Part shown: positions 1 through 9,939 of the stretch, piece by piece
Layout: each line of letters opens with the position of its first letter
How positions within the stretch are numbered: position 1 is the first letter of the stretch
Assembly (NCBI GenBank): GCA_028023455.1
Contig: JAQFVV010006215.1
Location: 6,989,230-7,053,229 of the forward strand
Direction of reading: 5' to 3'
DNA length: 64,000 nucleotides
DNA from: Epiperipatus broadwayi
Lineage: Eukaryota > Onychophora > Udeonychophora > Euonychophora > Peripatidae
Translations under genes and position numbers: made by a program
The notes under the pieces: model-generated
Databases searched by the model: none
What the model was told of the DNA's origin: nothing
Seen by the model: only the letters and a program-made list of their open reading frames with translations

Positions 1-514
1 CTTTAATTTTTCTCTTCCTATGATTTCTTTCTTCCATTAATATTTTTATTTCACTATTATTAAATGTAAATCTATAATTACAAATCTTTTCATGGTCAAA
101 GAATACTGAAGCTGTATTAAATTGACTATTTGCATTATTTTTAATTCGATTATATAATATTTGATGCTCCTTCAATCTTTTCTCCACAGAACATCTTGAT
201 TCACTGATATATAATTTCCGACATCCACATGAAATCTGATAAATTATATTACTTCTTTGTAATTTAGGAATTATACTCTTAGAATTATTAATCAATCGAT
301 TAACATTCGGAGGAACACAAAATGAAATATTATACTTTTCTTTAAATATATTCTTAATTAATTTAGATTGCATGTTATTTATAAATGGCATAGATATCCA
401 TTTTTTATTATATAAAGTAACACTGCAAACACTCTTCTTATTATTAAATGAATTTACTTTACACAAAATTTGGTTTTTATCATAATCAACCTTTAAAAGT
501 TCATTAGCAAAGAG
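1..514 (-). mobile_element. Inverted Penelope-like element fragment (GIY-YIG part)
   Basis: This arm is the near-perfect reverse complement of 516 to about 990, centred on A515, so the minus strand encodes a second copy of the GIY-YIG region described at 564. The arm runs off the left edge of the window. There is essentially no spacer, so the pair is a true head-to-head palindrome. The arms carry scattered substitutions, so this is not an exact recent duplication. An assembly foldback artefact is possible but less likely given the divergence. Confidence 0.8.
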
Positions 515-515
515 A

Positions 516-1070
516 CTCTTTGCTAATGAACTTTTAAAGGTTGGTTATGATAAAAACCAAATTTTGTGTACAGTAAATTCATTTAATAATATTACTTTAG
601 ATAATAAAAAATGGATATGTATGCCGTTTATAAATAACATGCAATCTAAATTAATTAAGAATATATTTAAAGAAAAGTATAATATTACATTTTGTGTTTG
701 TCCGAATGTTAATCGATTGATTAATAATTCTAAGAGTATAATTTATCAGATTTCATGTGGATGTCAGAAATTATATATCGGTGAATCGAGATGTTCTGTG
801 GAGAAAAGATTGAAGGAGCATCAATTATTATATAATCAAATTAAAAATAATGCAAATAGTCAATTTAATATAGCTTCCATATTCTTTGACCATGAAAAGA
901 TTTGTAATTATAGATTTATATTTAATAGTAGTGAAATAAAAATATTAATAAAAGAAAGAAATCATAAGAAGAGGAAAATTAGAGGCAATTTTGATTGATA
1001 AATATAAGGATGATGTTATTAATAGGCAAGTTGCAAATACGGCCGTACACTTATGGAACATTAAGTTTTA
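516..1070 (+). pseudogene. Penelope-like element GIY-YIG endonuclease fragment
   Basis: The open stretch 564-998 (144 codons) carries a GIY-YIG nuclease signature: the segment from IIYQISCG to KLYIGES, then KRLKEHQ about ten residues on, followed by a conserved FFDHEKICNYRF block. In Penelope-like elements this domain follows the reverse transcriptase and nicks target DNA for target-primed insertion. After residue 144 the homologous frame continues in another frame towards about 1068, where a short NTAVHLWN-like tail ends at a stop, so one frameshift is likely. No reverse transcriptase precedes it, because the sequence flips into its own inverted copy at 515. It is therefore a truncated, probably inactive copy. 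The related reverse transcriptase relic at 35.4-36.4 kb may belong to the same superfamily. Confidence 0.8.
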
Positions 1071-1081
1071 AAAAAATTTGA

Positions 1082-1137
1082 AATTCAGTTAAAGCTGACG
1101 AGGATTACCATGTAATCGAAAGCGCTACAAAAGAATT
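1082..1137 (+). ncRNA. Candidate type I hammerhead ribozyme of the Penelope-like element
   Basis: The core CUGACGA (1095-1101) and GAAA (1118-1121) are intact. Stem II is a 6-bp GAUUAC/GUAAUC helix with a CAU loop, preceded by one extra G. Stem III would be the self-complementary AGCGCU (1121-1126), with cleavage after A1127. Outer stem I can be drawn as AAUUC (1082-1086) with GAAUU (1133-1137), but the inner part of stem I is poor. Hammerheads are known from the terminal repeats of Penelope-like elements, and this one lies just downstream of the GIY-YIG frame, which supports the call. Confidence 0.6.
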
Positions 1138-1933
1138 AAAATTGTAATATTTTATAACGGGTATTGTATTTTTACATTTAATATATATATATATGCAATC
1201 TTATATTATATTTTTATTTAATAAAAGCTTTCTTTTTTTAATAAATGAACTTTTTTTCATTTATTTGATTTAAAATACTCTCGATCATGACCACATAATT
1301 TTAAATTTTGTAAAATAAAGCATTCTAATTTGTTCATTCCATGCATTAAAATTCTATTCTTTAAATCATTTCTGATCATTATAGATCACAGGATAATTAT
1401 CTTTATATACTAGATTTTTAAAATTTATCAATATTATCTTTGTGATTGGTGATGTTTAAGTAGTCCTTTCATCTTTTAAATTGCACTATACACATATTAA
1501 ATATAGTTTTAATTTTTTAATATTGAAAGTTTTTAATTTTTTTAGTTGTGTCTTGGTATATTAAGTTTGGGTAGAAGTGATATAACAAAAGGTTTTAAAA
1601 ATGTCTCCTGACGATAAAACTTCTTATTTTAGTTTCAAAGTCTGATAAGAGATATATTTTTTAAATTGGTTTTTACAGTAATAGTTATAATAAATTAAAG
1701 ATGTCCAAATAAAATGTTTTCCTCACATATCTATCATTTTAGTCTTTCCATTATTATATCTCTATTTTTTATGACAATTATTAAATTTGTTATTATTAAT
1801 TTATATTCTTAGATTTTTACAATTTTTTTTCCTGTGCTAGTGCTCTTATTATTTTATTATTTAGTGCAATTTTTTTGTTTATGCTTAATCTCAGTATGTG
1901 TGTGTATATAATTTAATTTTAAATTATTTTTAG

Positions 1934-2111
1934 CAAAAATTTTAATCCTCAAGATGCACTCATACAAGAAGGATCCCTTCTTCGAGTAGGAAACTTCACA
2001 GCTCAAAATTCAAATTTGGAACATGTCAATCAAAAAGAAAATATTAAAATATTAGAGAGCGAAAGAGATCATGCAAAAAAAGAATTATCTCTTGCCAAAA
2101 TTACAATTTCT
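1934..2111 (+). CDS. Internal exon of unidentified coiled-coil-like protein gene
   Basis: A 178-nt open segment sits between a TTTTTAG acceptor and a GTAAGC donor. It starts with one base of a split codon and ends in phase 0, encoding 59 residues that begin KNFNPQDALIQEG. The second half (EHVNQKENIKILESERDHAKKELSLAK) is charged and heptad-like, as in a coiled coil. Codons are less AT-extreme than the flanks, and there are no stops. The phase-0 end fits the phase-0 start of the exon at 20795, which would give an 18.7-kb intron filled with repeats. The family was not recognised. Evidence is splice sites, phase and amino-acid composition only. Confidence 0.6.
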
Positions 2112-2941
2112 GTAAGCATTTAAAATTTTATAATTTCATATTTTGCATATTTTTATTTTATTAACAAGAAAATTTTCTAAGTAATGGGACACAGTCCTTG
2201 ATTTATAGTGTAGATGTAATAGATTATTTTAAAATGTTATTAAGTATCTGATTATTGTATGGTTTTTTCTAATTCCTTTTTTTAAAAAAAAAAAAAAAAT
2301 AGTAATAAAATATTTTAATTAAAAATATTTTTTTATTTAAAAAAAAAGAAATAAATATTCTTATACTGTATTATTTTTTACTTCATCTTGTCTTAAAAGA
2401 ATTTTATTATAATAATCAAATACATTATTTGTATCTTTTAATATATTATTCGATTCTAATTAAACTTAAAAAAAAATGAGTTTGAAGAAAACTTTAAAAA
2501 ATACAGGTAAAAATATAATTATCAATATTTATAAATTTGTAACTAACTAAATAAATATGTTTTATAAAAATTAAGCCTCGGATATTTTAATAACAAATTG
2601 CAAAGATATAATTATCAAAATATAAATATAATTGAAAATTTTTGGACTTTTATGAGATATTAAAAGGAAAATATTTGCAACGATTTTATAGAAGGAAAGC
2701 TTTTCGTAAAAGTATTGAAAGCAAACATTCATCTTTAGTTAGCATAAAATTTAAAATAAATAAACTTGACATGATAATTATTTAACTCATATTTTTAGAA
2801 GTATTTAAACAGATTTTAAATTCATGTAATGAACATGAATAGAAGTTCATTCTTGTTTTGTTTTTGGCATTTTGAAAAATTGCTCTCACTTTGAAGAAAA
2901 TCTCATATCAATAAATGTTTATTGTAATACATGATCTCAAA
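2112..2941. other. AT-rich intronic sequence, nothing recognised
   Basis: A/T-rich sequence with homopolymer runs (2281-2300, 2338-2348). There are no convincing open frames, terminal repeats or motifs. Confidence 0.6.
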
Positions 2942-3088
2942 AGCTCTGTGCAGTTTGATTTAGTTGATAGAGCGTCTGACTTGGGATTGAGAAGTCCCAG
3001 AATCGATTCTGCGCTTGCAGGTCTGGTGCTCGAACTTCTTATGAACTCCCGAGCAATAAAGCCTTATGCCTATCTATAAAAAAAAACA
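2942..3088 (+). mobile_element. tRNA-derived SINE
   Basis: The head resembles a tRNA gene. A box A-like TAGTTGATAGAGCG lies near 2962-2976, and a box B-like AGAATCGATTCTG lies near 2999-3011, with spacing like that of a tRNA. A tRNA-unrelated body follows (ending about GAGCAATAAAGCC), then an A-rich tail at 3080-3088. The flanks ACATGATCTCAAAA and ACATGAAATCAGAAAA could be a decayed target duplication. It is not a functional tRNA, because the acceptor and anticodon arms do not fold convincingly. Confidence 0.65.
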
Positions 3089-4350
3089 TGAAATCAGAAA
3101 AATTATTCAAAGAATAATGATTAAAATCGTTAAGGTTGTTTGCAGATACTCATTTTTCTATTTTAGAATCTTTTGCTTTTAAAATACTAAATAAATTGTA
3201 GAATAATTTTCTGTTTAAACAATTTTTTCTAATGCTGTGACTATTTTTTACTCAAATTAACATTTTATAAAGCTAAAAGAATTTTATTATTCTCAAGTTT
3301 TTTTTTAGATTTCTAGATTTGATATATATTCCTGTATAAGTTATTCCATATGATTTTAATAATTTATTAGTGTTGATTACAAAATAAAGAAATAAATGTT
3401 AGATGAAAATACATTTATATCATTATTAAAAATAGAAAAATACCAATTATCAGTGCAGAGTTATTTTTCATTCTATGCTTTCTCTTTTTTTAAAAGGCTT
3501 CTTAGATATGAAACTACATCATGTTGTAATTGTGGCTTGGAATTTCATGTTTTATTTTTAGAAATTATTTTTATTATTAAATTTTTGCATAAGAGAAGAT
3601 AATCAAAATATGTTATTTCAGAATATTATGGTAAAATTATGAACTAAGTTTTATATCAGTATTTAGAGTAATGTCTTCATTAATATAATAATGAACAATT
3701 AATTGAATTTAATATTTATTTTTATTTCTTCCTTGATGTTAAGCTAATTTTTTACTTGTCAGTTTGTCGTAGCAAAAATATTTACTAATTATTATGACGT
3801 AATATTATTGCCTTTTCATTTTTTCTGTAGTGTGACTAATAAATTATTCTAGCCATTTTGAGTCTACTAATTGTTAGCAAATTTTTAAAATTGTCTTTTT
3901 TAGCATTATTTACTAATTATGATGGAAACATTTTATTTTGATAATTTTTTTGTCAAAATAAAATAACATAATTATTCCATAGATAGATAAACTAGTAATT
4001 ATTGCTTATACATTTATATATTTGCCATTTTTTTTGCAAAATTAAATATCTCTTTTATTCTTGCTATGACTTAATTCTTATTTTAGAATAATTAAATTAT
4101 GTTTAAAGAAAAAAAATATAAGTTTATATGTGCTGTATGTTTGTGTTAAGCACACCATACATTTATATTTAATATATCTGCAGCCACTCGTAATTGAATA
4201 TGGCCATATCAACTCCAAGAAGAAAAGGACTACTCTAAAGATGAGTTTTGCAATGATTATACAAATCAATCTGTGAAATACAAATACTTTCACATACAGA
4301 ACATATTGATCTACTTTTCTGTTTATTTGATATTTTGTGGTGCTATTTTT
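3089..4350. other. AT-rich intronic sequence, nothing recognised
   Basis: Only short chance open frames occur here (for example 3396-3602 and 4078-4293). They are hydrophobic, low-complexity products of AT-rich DNA with no family features. Confidence 0.6.
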
Positions 4351-4380
4351 TAACTTTCATAGAAAACTTTTCTTTCTGAA

Positions 4381-4545
4381 GTACTTCAATGCCATGTCTA
4401 ATTATTTTCCAATGTATTCTATTCTCTGCCATATCTTTCAAGTGGAAACAATCAACATTGCATTTCTTTAAAATGTCTTTGAAATAGTCCTTATAACATA
4501 AATGGCTTCTATTTCTTCCGTGAAAATCATGCTCGGGTTAACTAT
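4381..4545 (-). pseudogene. LINE (jockey/RTE-type) ORF2 C-terminal fragment
   Basis: The minus strand reads without stops for about 50 residues. It contains the conserved LINE tail pattern HGRNRSHLCYKDYFKDIL, then KCNVD, then an MAENRIHWK block. That matches the usual 'CYKD..K..L...NID...WE.LA.DR..WR' ending of arthropod non-LTR retrotransposons. No reverse transcriptase is attached on this side. The longer LINE relic at 5225-7270 lies on the opposite strand, so these are separate insertions. Confidence 0.75.
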
Positions 4546-4982
4546 AAAACATGTATTTTTTGAAAGGCAAATCAACCAATGAAAAATCATTATTGCTTGT
4601 TATTGGATTTGTTATATGATATAATTTGATATCAGTTTCTTTCAGTATTAAAACTTCATTTGCATAACGATATTTATATTTATTTTATTAGTGCATATTG
4701 TCCAACATTAATTTAGTGAGTTTAGAGAAAGAGAGCTTTTATTCCTTATTGATTAACACAACTACATTTAAATCATTAAAATACCTTTTTTTTTCCCTTG
4801 GGATTGTAATGCACATATTGATAGAAATATTAATGCTCTGCTAAACATCATATGATCACTATCTCTTATGCTAGCACATAACTGTTATTAAACAGGCAAA
4901 ACTCTCCATACAATAGTGCCAACCAGAGTAATCAATGGATGCCAGAAGGCTTGTGCATAAAATCCCCATCTAGTGCCTACTT

Positions 4983-5041
4983 ATCCAATGTTCCCAGACT
5001 AGTTTCTGGCTTGTGGCCTTCGTCAGTGAGGAGCCTTGGAT
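4983..5041 (-). ncRNA. Hammerhead ribozyme motif, left arm of foldback
   Basis: Minus-strand core CUGACGA (5026-5020) and GAAA (5006-5003) are intact. Stem II is GGC/GCC with a CACAA loop and an A.A mismatch at its base. Stem III is the self-complementary ACUAGU, followed by C at the cleavage site. Stem I has an inner CUCA/UGGG helix, an internal loop, and an outer 6-bp AUCCAA/UUGGAU helix. This two-part stem I is typical of natural type I hammerheads. Activity would probably need two molecules, because stem III cannot form a loop. Confidence 0.75.
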
Positions 5042-5055
5042 CTGAGAGCACTGCT

Positions 5056-5096
5056 CTTCACTGACGAAGGCCACAAGCCAGAAACTAGTCTGGGAA
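5056..5096 (+). ncRNA. Hammerhead ribozyme motif, right arm of foldback
   Basis: CUGACGA (5061-5067), stem II GGC/GCC, GAAA (5081-5084) and ACUAGUC (5084-5090) repeat the left-arm motif on the other strand. The inner stem I is UUCA/UGGG. The outer AUCCAA strand is missing because the sequence turns into the palindrome centre, so this copy is probably weaker. Confidence 0.65.
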
Positions 5097-5224
5097 CATT
5101 GGATAAGTAGGCACTAGATGGGGATTTTATGCACAAGCCTTCTGTCATCCATGATTACTCTGGTTGGCACAGGGTGGCACTACTGTATGGAGAGTTTTGT
5201 CTGTTTAATATTAATGCTCATATC

Positions 5225-7270
5225 CATATTTTAAAAAAATAACTTCTAATTGACTGCATAATTAAAAGTCAGAATGCAGAAGTTCTTATTGCAAGAGCAT
5301 TTACATATGCAAATTATTGGACAGATCATAAATTATATGCTGCAAGATTAAAATGATAGTTTATTAAAAATAAGTCTTACTCTAATCATATTAAAAAGAA
5401 ATTTGCATTCTTTAGAAGCATCTACTATCCATGCTAAATTTCAATAGTTATTAAACACTAAAATTGGATCTCTCTTAAATCTATTCCTGGGTTCATTAAA
5501 AATGAAAATCTTGACTTTTTCTCTAGCAATTATTCTATGACTAGTGATTTTATTAAAATGAAATTTGGTTATATTCTGCTTAGCGGAATAATAATTGAAT
5601 AATTCCATGGATTAAAACTGCAAAGGATGTATAGACAATTCATGATCTTTTTTAACACACTGATGATAAAATACAGACCTGAAAAAAAAAAAAATCTATT
5701 AAATATATCATTAGTATCTTATATGATGAGAATGATATTTCAAACAGGTTATGATAAAAATTTTAGATATATCCATTCTACTTAGTAATTTAGATTCGGA
5801 CAAAGACATTCAGCATAATAAAGTTAAAATAACTCTTTCTTTGTTATCTTAAAGACTACAGGTACCTGAAGAAATATCAGTAACAGTTTTAAAATATAGT
5901 GATAATAAGTTAATTTCAAAATTATTGAAATTTTCTAACAATTTATGACATTGAGCAACCTGATGTTAAGGATGTTTCTTTTGTTTCCAATTTATAAAAA
6001 TAAATAAAGTAATCAAGATTGCAGTAAATATCATGAAATATCACCATCTACTACAATAAAGATAATTTTAAAGATTTTATTGAATAGGTTGCTCTCAGAT
6101 ATAGATGAATGTTTACTAGAGATTCTGTATGGTTTTGGAGAATCATGATGTACTATAGACATTGCTTTTATTGCCAAGCAAATTGCAAAAAAAAAAAAAA
6201 AAAAGCAAAGGAATTTGTTTTTATTAATTTGGTCAAACCACTTAACTCAATCTACTGGAAGTCCATCCAAGATTATTTGGATTATACAGCTTCTCTATGA
6301 TGGTATAAGAGAAAATAGTTCTATAGATAGAAAATTTGAAGCATTTGAAATGAAAACTGTTAAACAATGATATGTACTGACTTTCTATTTTTATGACAAT
6401 GATTTTTGAAATGGCTTCTTGAAACAGACAACAAGATGCAATATAGATTTAATTGTGGAATTTTTAATTTGAATTGATTAAAAAAGAACATCTTGTGCTA
6501 TTTTTGCCATGTAAAAGAATAGCTACAGAATGTGCTTAATGTTTTAATAAAGTTTTGGTTTAGTAATTAATGTTAAAAAAAAAAACAAATTTTCATAATC
6601 TTTTAGCTTCTATGTTTGTCGATTTGAGAACTTGATCCAATTTAAAATATCTTTATAGCATTTTAAATAAAAAGATGAAGTTAGATGTTGAGATGAAACA
6701 AAAATTCTAATCTACTGCTGCAGCATTTAACAAATTACAGTATATGATAGGATATTTCATCACAGTGGCATAATTACTGTATCTAAATTAGTTGCATATA
6801 AACTGACATTTATTATATGAAAATGGGAATTTGATCTTTTATTGAAATAAGATAAAAGCATTAGAAAATTTCATTTCAGGATACTCCATAAAAGTTTAAA
6901 ATTTTATTGACAAGATCGTAAGACCAGTCATTGTGTTCTTCGGCTTTTTTACAGTTAAACTATAGAATCTATTATTATAAAATGACATTTTCTTTGGATT
7001 GAACATATAAAATGAATTGCCTTTTAACAGATTTTTTTTAAAAGTTCTTTTATGAAGAACTTGGGCATAAATTTTATGGAATAGGCAGATCCCATTTTCA
7101 TTATAAAGATTATCTCAAAGGCATTGTAAAATGTGCAATATTAATTAATTTCATTGAAAAGATATAACTAAAGATAAACTACAATGGAGAGTTACAATTA
7201 AACAGAATGTTGAAGTTTTTCAGAAAGGAAAGTTTCCATGCAAAGATTGCATTTCAAAATATCAACTAAT
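5225..7270 (+). pseudogene. Decayed LINE (jockey/RTE-like) ORF2: endonuclease end, reverse transcriptase, C-terminus
   Basis: Pieces in correct order but several frames match non-LTR retrotransposon ORF2. At about 5275-5345 there is a YANYWTDHKLYAARLK stretch like the end of the endonuclease domain. At 6010-6320 there is reverse transcriptase, with a KIILKILLNRL motif, a LYGFGES segment (normally QcGFR..RsT.D), and an I..LLYDG block. At 6700-6900 the AFNKLQ..W linker region appears. At 7090-7250 there is the KDYLKGIVK..., then DKLQWRV C-terminal block. Stops and frameshifts are frequent, and an A18 run breaks it at 6188. The catalytic YxDD box is not recognisable. The hammerhead foldback at 4839 lies just to its left. 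Confidence 0.75.
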
Positions 7271-8637
7271 AGACTATTTCTTGTTTTGTATGTGAACATA
7301 TGTATGGTTCACAGTTTGATTTATATAGTATTGCAAAATTTATTTCTAGTGTATTATTGTTATTTTATTTTTCAATGTTTTTTTTTTTTTTTGGATTTGG
7401 AATGAACATACTCATTTTAACTATGGCAACTGCTATTACATTCATATACATATATATACATACATTTATTTATTTGTCCATTACATTATATATAATAAAT
7501 TTAGATTAATAATCATATTCCCTAAATGTTATAGGATCCTAATTATAGAAGTATGCTTTTAGTTTATTCAAATGCTGGAATTTACTTGAAACCATGCATT
7601 TTAATTAAGATTCTATCACATACATATGCACAAACCATTAATGATATAAATTTATTCTTTAGCATCTACTAAAAATAACTATAATGTTATAGAATTATTA
7701 TTTATTTATTTTTCTTTTTAATTTTTATAAAATTATTCAGGCAAATGTCTGGATTATTATATTTTTATTGCACCTATCCTGTTTTTAATTATTATCCTTA
7801 AAAATAGATTACTGTAAAATTAGGCATGCCTTTGTTACCTCCAATCTAACCTGACTATGATAATCCTTTTAAGAGAATATGTATATCAGTCTAAATTCTT
7901 AGTTCTGATAACAATTACAACTTTGTCCAAATAGAGATGAGATCCAATTGTCCAAGTGTGCACTATTTTCATATTTTTGTCTGTTCATCTAGGTTGATTA
8001 TTTAATTCCAGAGGTGTGGCTGGCTAGAGAGATTCCAGTTGATTTTAGATCATTACAGTGAAGTCACAAACTGCTATATTTTGATCCAAACGTCTCTTGC
8101 ATTTAAATATATATAGCATTTAATAGCTCATGCTTTGCTGATAAAAATGACTAGAATAGAATATGTATTGTTTATTGAACTGCAAGTGTACAATATTTTT
8201 CAACACACAGAGAGACTGCTTCTTTATATGAGTAATATACATTTGTAAATCAAGTTTATAATATAAACAAAATTTAAAAAATAATAATAATATAGTTAAT
8301 AATATATTTTACTGAATATTTTACTCATGCTTTCATTGAAGAAATAAAGTAAAAAACAACTAACTATCAGATTTTTATTTTTAAAGTAAAGTAAAGTAAA
8401 TAGCAAAATAACTGACTTTTGTCACTATTAAATATATTCTAGGCAATATTCTTTTTTAAATAACTTAAAACTATTGTTTTGATGCTTTTAAATCAGCAGC
8501 TACTTTTAGAATTGTAAGGGTTACTTACAATCTTGTCAACCTCACTTATTTAAATAAAATATCAAAACATAAACTGAAAAATACAAGTGTAAATTTATGA
8601 ATAATAAATACATTATATATATATTTCTTAAAATACA
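7271..8637. other. AT-rich intronic sequence with simple repeats
   Basis: Poly-T at 7380-7392, a TATACATACAT-type run near 7447-7470, and an AAAGT pentamer repeat near 8385-8400. No supported gene or element was seen. Confidence 0.6.
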
Positions 8638-8651
8638 TATATATTTATGAT

Positions 8652-9122
8652 AAATGCTACTACAAGAGAAGGCATTCAAATCATTTCTATCTTGGATTGT
8701 CTCCATCCCCAGACCGGTTTCGACCTATGGATCTCTTCAGTGAGAAGTTGGGACATTAGATTCAAAAAACCAACTCAAGCAAAGCATTTATCTAAAAGTT
8801 CATTGTTAGAAGAAGATCTGAAACTTTTAGACATCTACATGTCTTTAAAGTCAGCTCTTCAAATGAAAAAATATATGGGCCTGAACTTCATTCAGATACA
8901 CCATATATTAGTAGGCTTAGCCATTTAATTTAGCCAAAGCCCCAATAGCAAAATAATAATAGTAATAATAAAAAGTCAGATGTCACATGATTTATATATA
9001 GCTTGCACTTACAAATATGTAAAATTAAGAGCATGCTAATTAGCTCTAAACAAGCTTCTTTTTTTTTTTTATGATTAATGCTACTACAAGAGAAGGCATT
9101 CAAATCATTTTTATCTTGGATT
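8652..9122 (-). mobile_element. Hammerhead retrozyme copy, inverted orientation
   Basis: On the minus strand this is about 1.1 units of the same roughly 428-bp sequence that is tandemly repeated at 9123-9922. It starts a few bases after the cleavage position (9122, CAATCCAAG), passes through a complete unit with one hammerhead, and runs on to 8652, repeating its first 50 bases. The composite locus 8652-9922 is flanked by TATATATTTATGAT at 8638-8651 and 9923-9936, a possible 14-bp target duplication, although part of it resembles the element end by microhomology. Confidence 0.75.
8698..8755 (-). ncRNA. Hammerhead ribozyme motif in inverted retrozyme unit
   Basis: Minus-strand CUGAAGA (8740-8734), stem II GAUC/GGUC with a CAUA loop (one G.U pair), GAAA (8721-8718) and self-complementary ACCGGU ending in C at 8712. 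Inner stem I is CUCA/UGGG. The outer stem I is weakened to UGUC/GACA by a change to GGAGACA. Confidence 0.75.
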
Positions 9123-9317
9123 GCTGTTGGGGCTTTGGCTAAATTAAATGGCTAAGCCTACTAATATATGGAGTATCTGAATGAAGTTCAGGCCCATATG
9201 ATTTTTTCAGTTGGAGAGCTGACTTTGAAGACATGTAGATGTCTAAAAGTTTCAGATCTTCTTCTAACAATTAACTTTTAGATAAATGCTTTGTTTGAGT
9301 TGGTTTTTTGAATCTAA

Positions 9318-9375
9318 TGTCCCAACTTCTCACTGAAGAGACCCATAGGTCGAAACCGGTCTGGGTATGGGGACA
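9318..9375 (+). ncRNA. Hammerhead ribozyme motif, first unit (best copy)
   Basis: All parts can be traced. Outer stem I is UGUCCC (9318-9323) with GGGACA (9370-9375). Inner stem I is CUCA with UGGG. The core is CUGAAGA (9333-9339) and GAAA (9352-9355). Stem II is a perfect GACC/GGUC with a CAUA loop, and stem III is self-complementary ACCGGU with cleavage after C9361. The internal loops in stem I and loop II could give the tertiary contact found in natural hammerheads. Confidence 0.85.
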
Positions 9376-9744
9376 ATCCAAGATAAAAATGATTTGAATG
9401 CCTTCTCTTGTAGTAGCATTTATCATAAATAAAATAAATTAAAGCTTGTTTGGAGCTAATTAGCATGCTTTTAATTTTACATATGTGTAAATGCAAACTA
9501 TATATAAGTCATGTGACATCTGACTTTTTATTATTACTATTATTATTTTGCTGTTGGGTCTTTGGCTAAATTAAGTGGCCAAGCCTACTAATATATGGAG
9601 TATCTGAATGAAGTTCAGGCCCATATGATTTTTTTAATTGGAGAGCTGACTTTAAAGATATGTAGATGTCTAAAAGTTTCAGATCTTCTTCTAACAATTA
9701 ACTTTTAGATAAATGCTTTGCTTGAGTTGGTTTTTTGAATCTAA

Positions 9745-9802
9745 TGTCCCAACTTCTCACTGAAGAGACCCATAGGTTGAAACCAGTCTGGGGATGGGGA
9801 CA
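9745..9802 (+). ncRNA. Hammerhead ribozyme motif, second unit (slightly decayed)
   Basis: Same layout as the first unit: UGUCCC/GGGACA and CUCA/UGGG for stem I, CUGAAGA (9760-9766), and GAAA (9779-9782). Stem II closes with a G.U pair, GACC/GGUU. Stem III reads ACCAGU, so it is no longer self-complementary. Cleavage would be after C9788. Confidence 0.75.
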
Positions 9803-9939
9803 ATCCAAGATAAAAATGAGTTGAATGCCTTCTCTTGTAGTAGCATTTATCATAAATAAATAAAAAAGCTTGTTTAGAGCTAATTAGCATGCTCTTAATT
9901 TTACATATTTGTAAGTGCAAGCTATATATTTATGATCAA

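Larger units (their letters stand above)
4839..5206. mobile_element. Foldback hammerhead (retrozyme-like) element, 368 bp
   Basis: A near-perfect inverted repeat with arms of about 150 bp meets near 5045. The element is bounded by a perfect 13-bp direct repeat, AATATTAATGCTC, at 4826-4838 and 5207-5219, which is the size expected for target-primed retroposition. Each arm carries a hammerhead motif, one on each strand. The same sequence family, in longer form, occurs at 29345-30130, and this copy looks like an internally deleted version of it. No protein is encoded, so it must rely on enzymes of another element. Confidence 0.85.
9123..9922 (+). mobile_element. Head-to-tail retrozyme dimer, monomer 427-428 bp
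   Basis: Two direct repeats start with CTGTTGGGGCTTTGGC at 9123 and CTGTTGGGTCTTTGGC at 9551. Each carries a hammerhead, and the cleavage positions (after C9361 and C9788) are 427 nt apart. Self-cleavage of a dimeric transcript would therefore release a 427-nt RNA that could circularise. This is the organisation known for plant and animal retrozymes, which are non-coding and depend on other retroelements. Other shared landmarks per unit are a GAATGAAGTTCAGGCCCATATG block, a GTGACATCTGAC block and a (TTA)n stretch. The second unit is truncated near 9922. Confidence 0.85.

Noticed and set aside
2942-3015. Functional tRNA gene
   Set aside because: Boxes A and B are visible but the acceptor and anticodon arms do not pair, and an A-tailed body follows, so it is a SINE.
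5660-5700. CTGATGA followed by GAAAA as a hammerhead
   Set aside because: No stem II can be formed between the two, and the GAAAA belongs to an A run.
8647-8928. 93-codon open frame on the + strand
   Set aside because: It lies antisense to the retrozyme unit, is broken in the other copies of the same sequence and has no family features.
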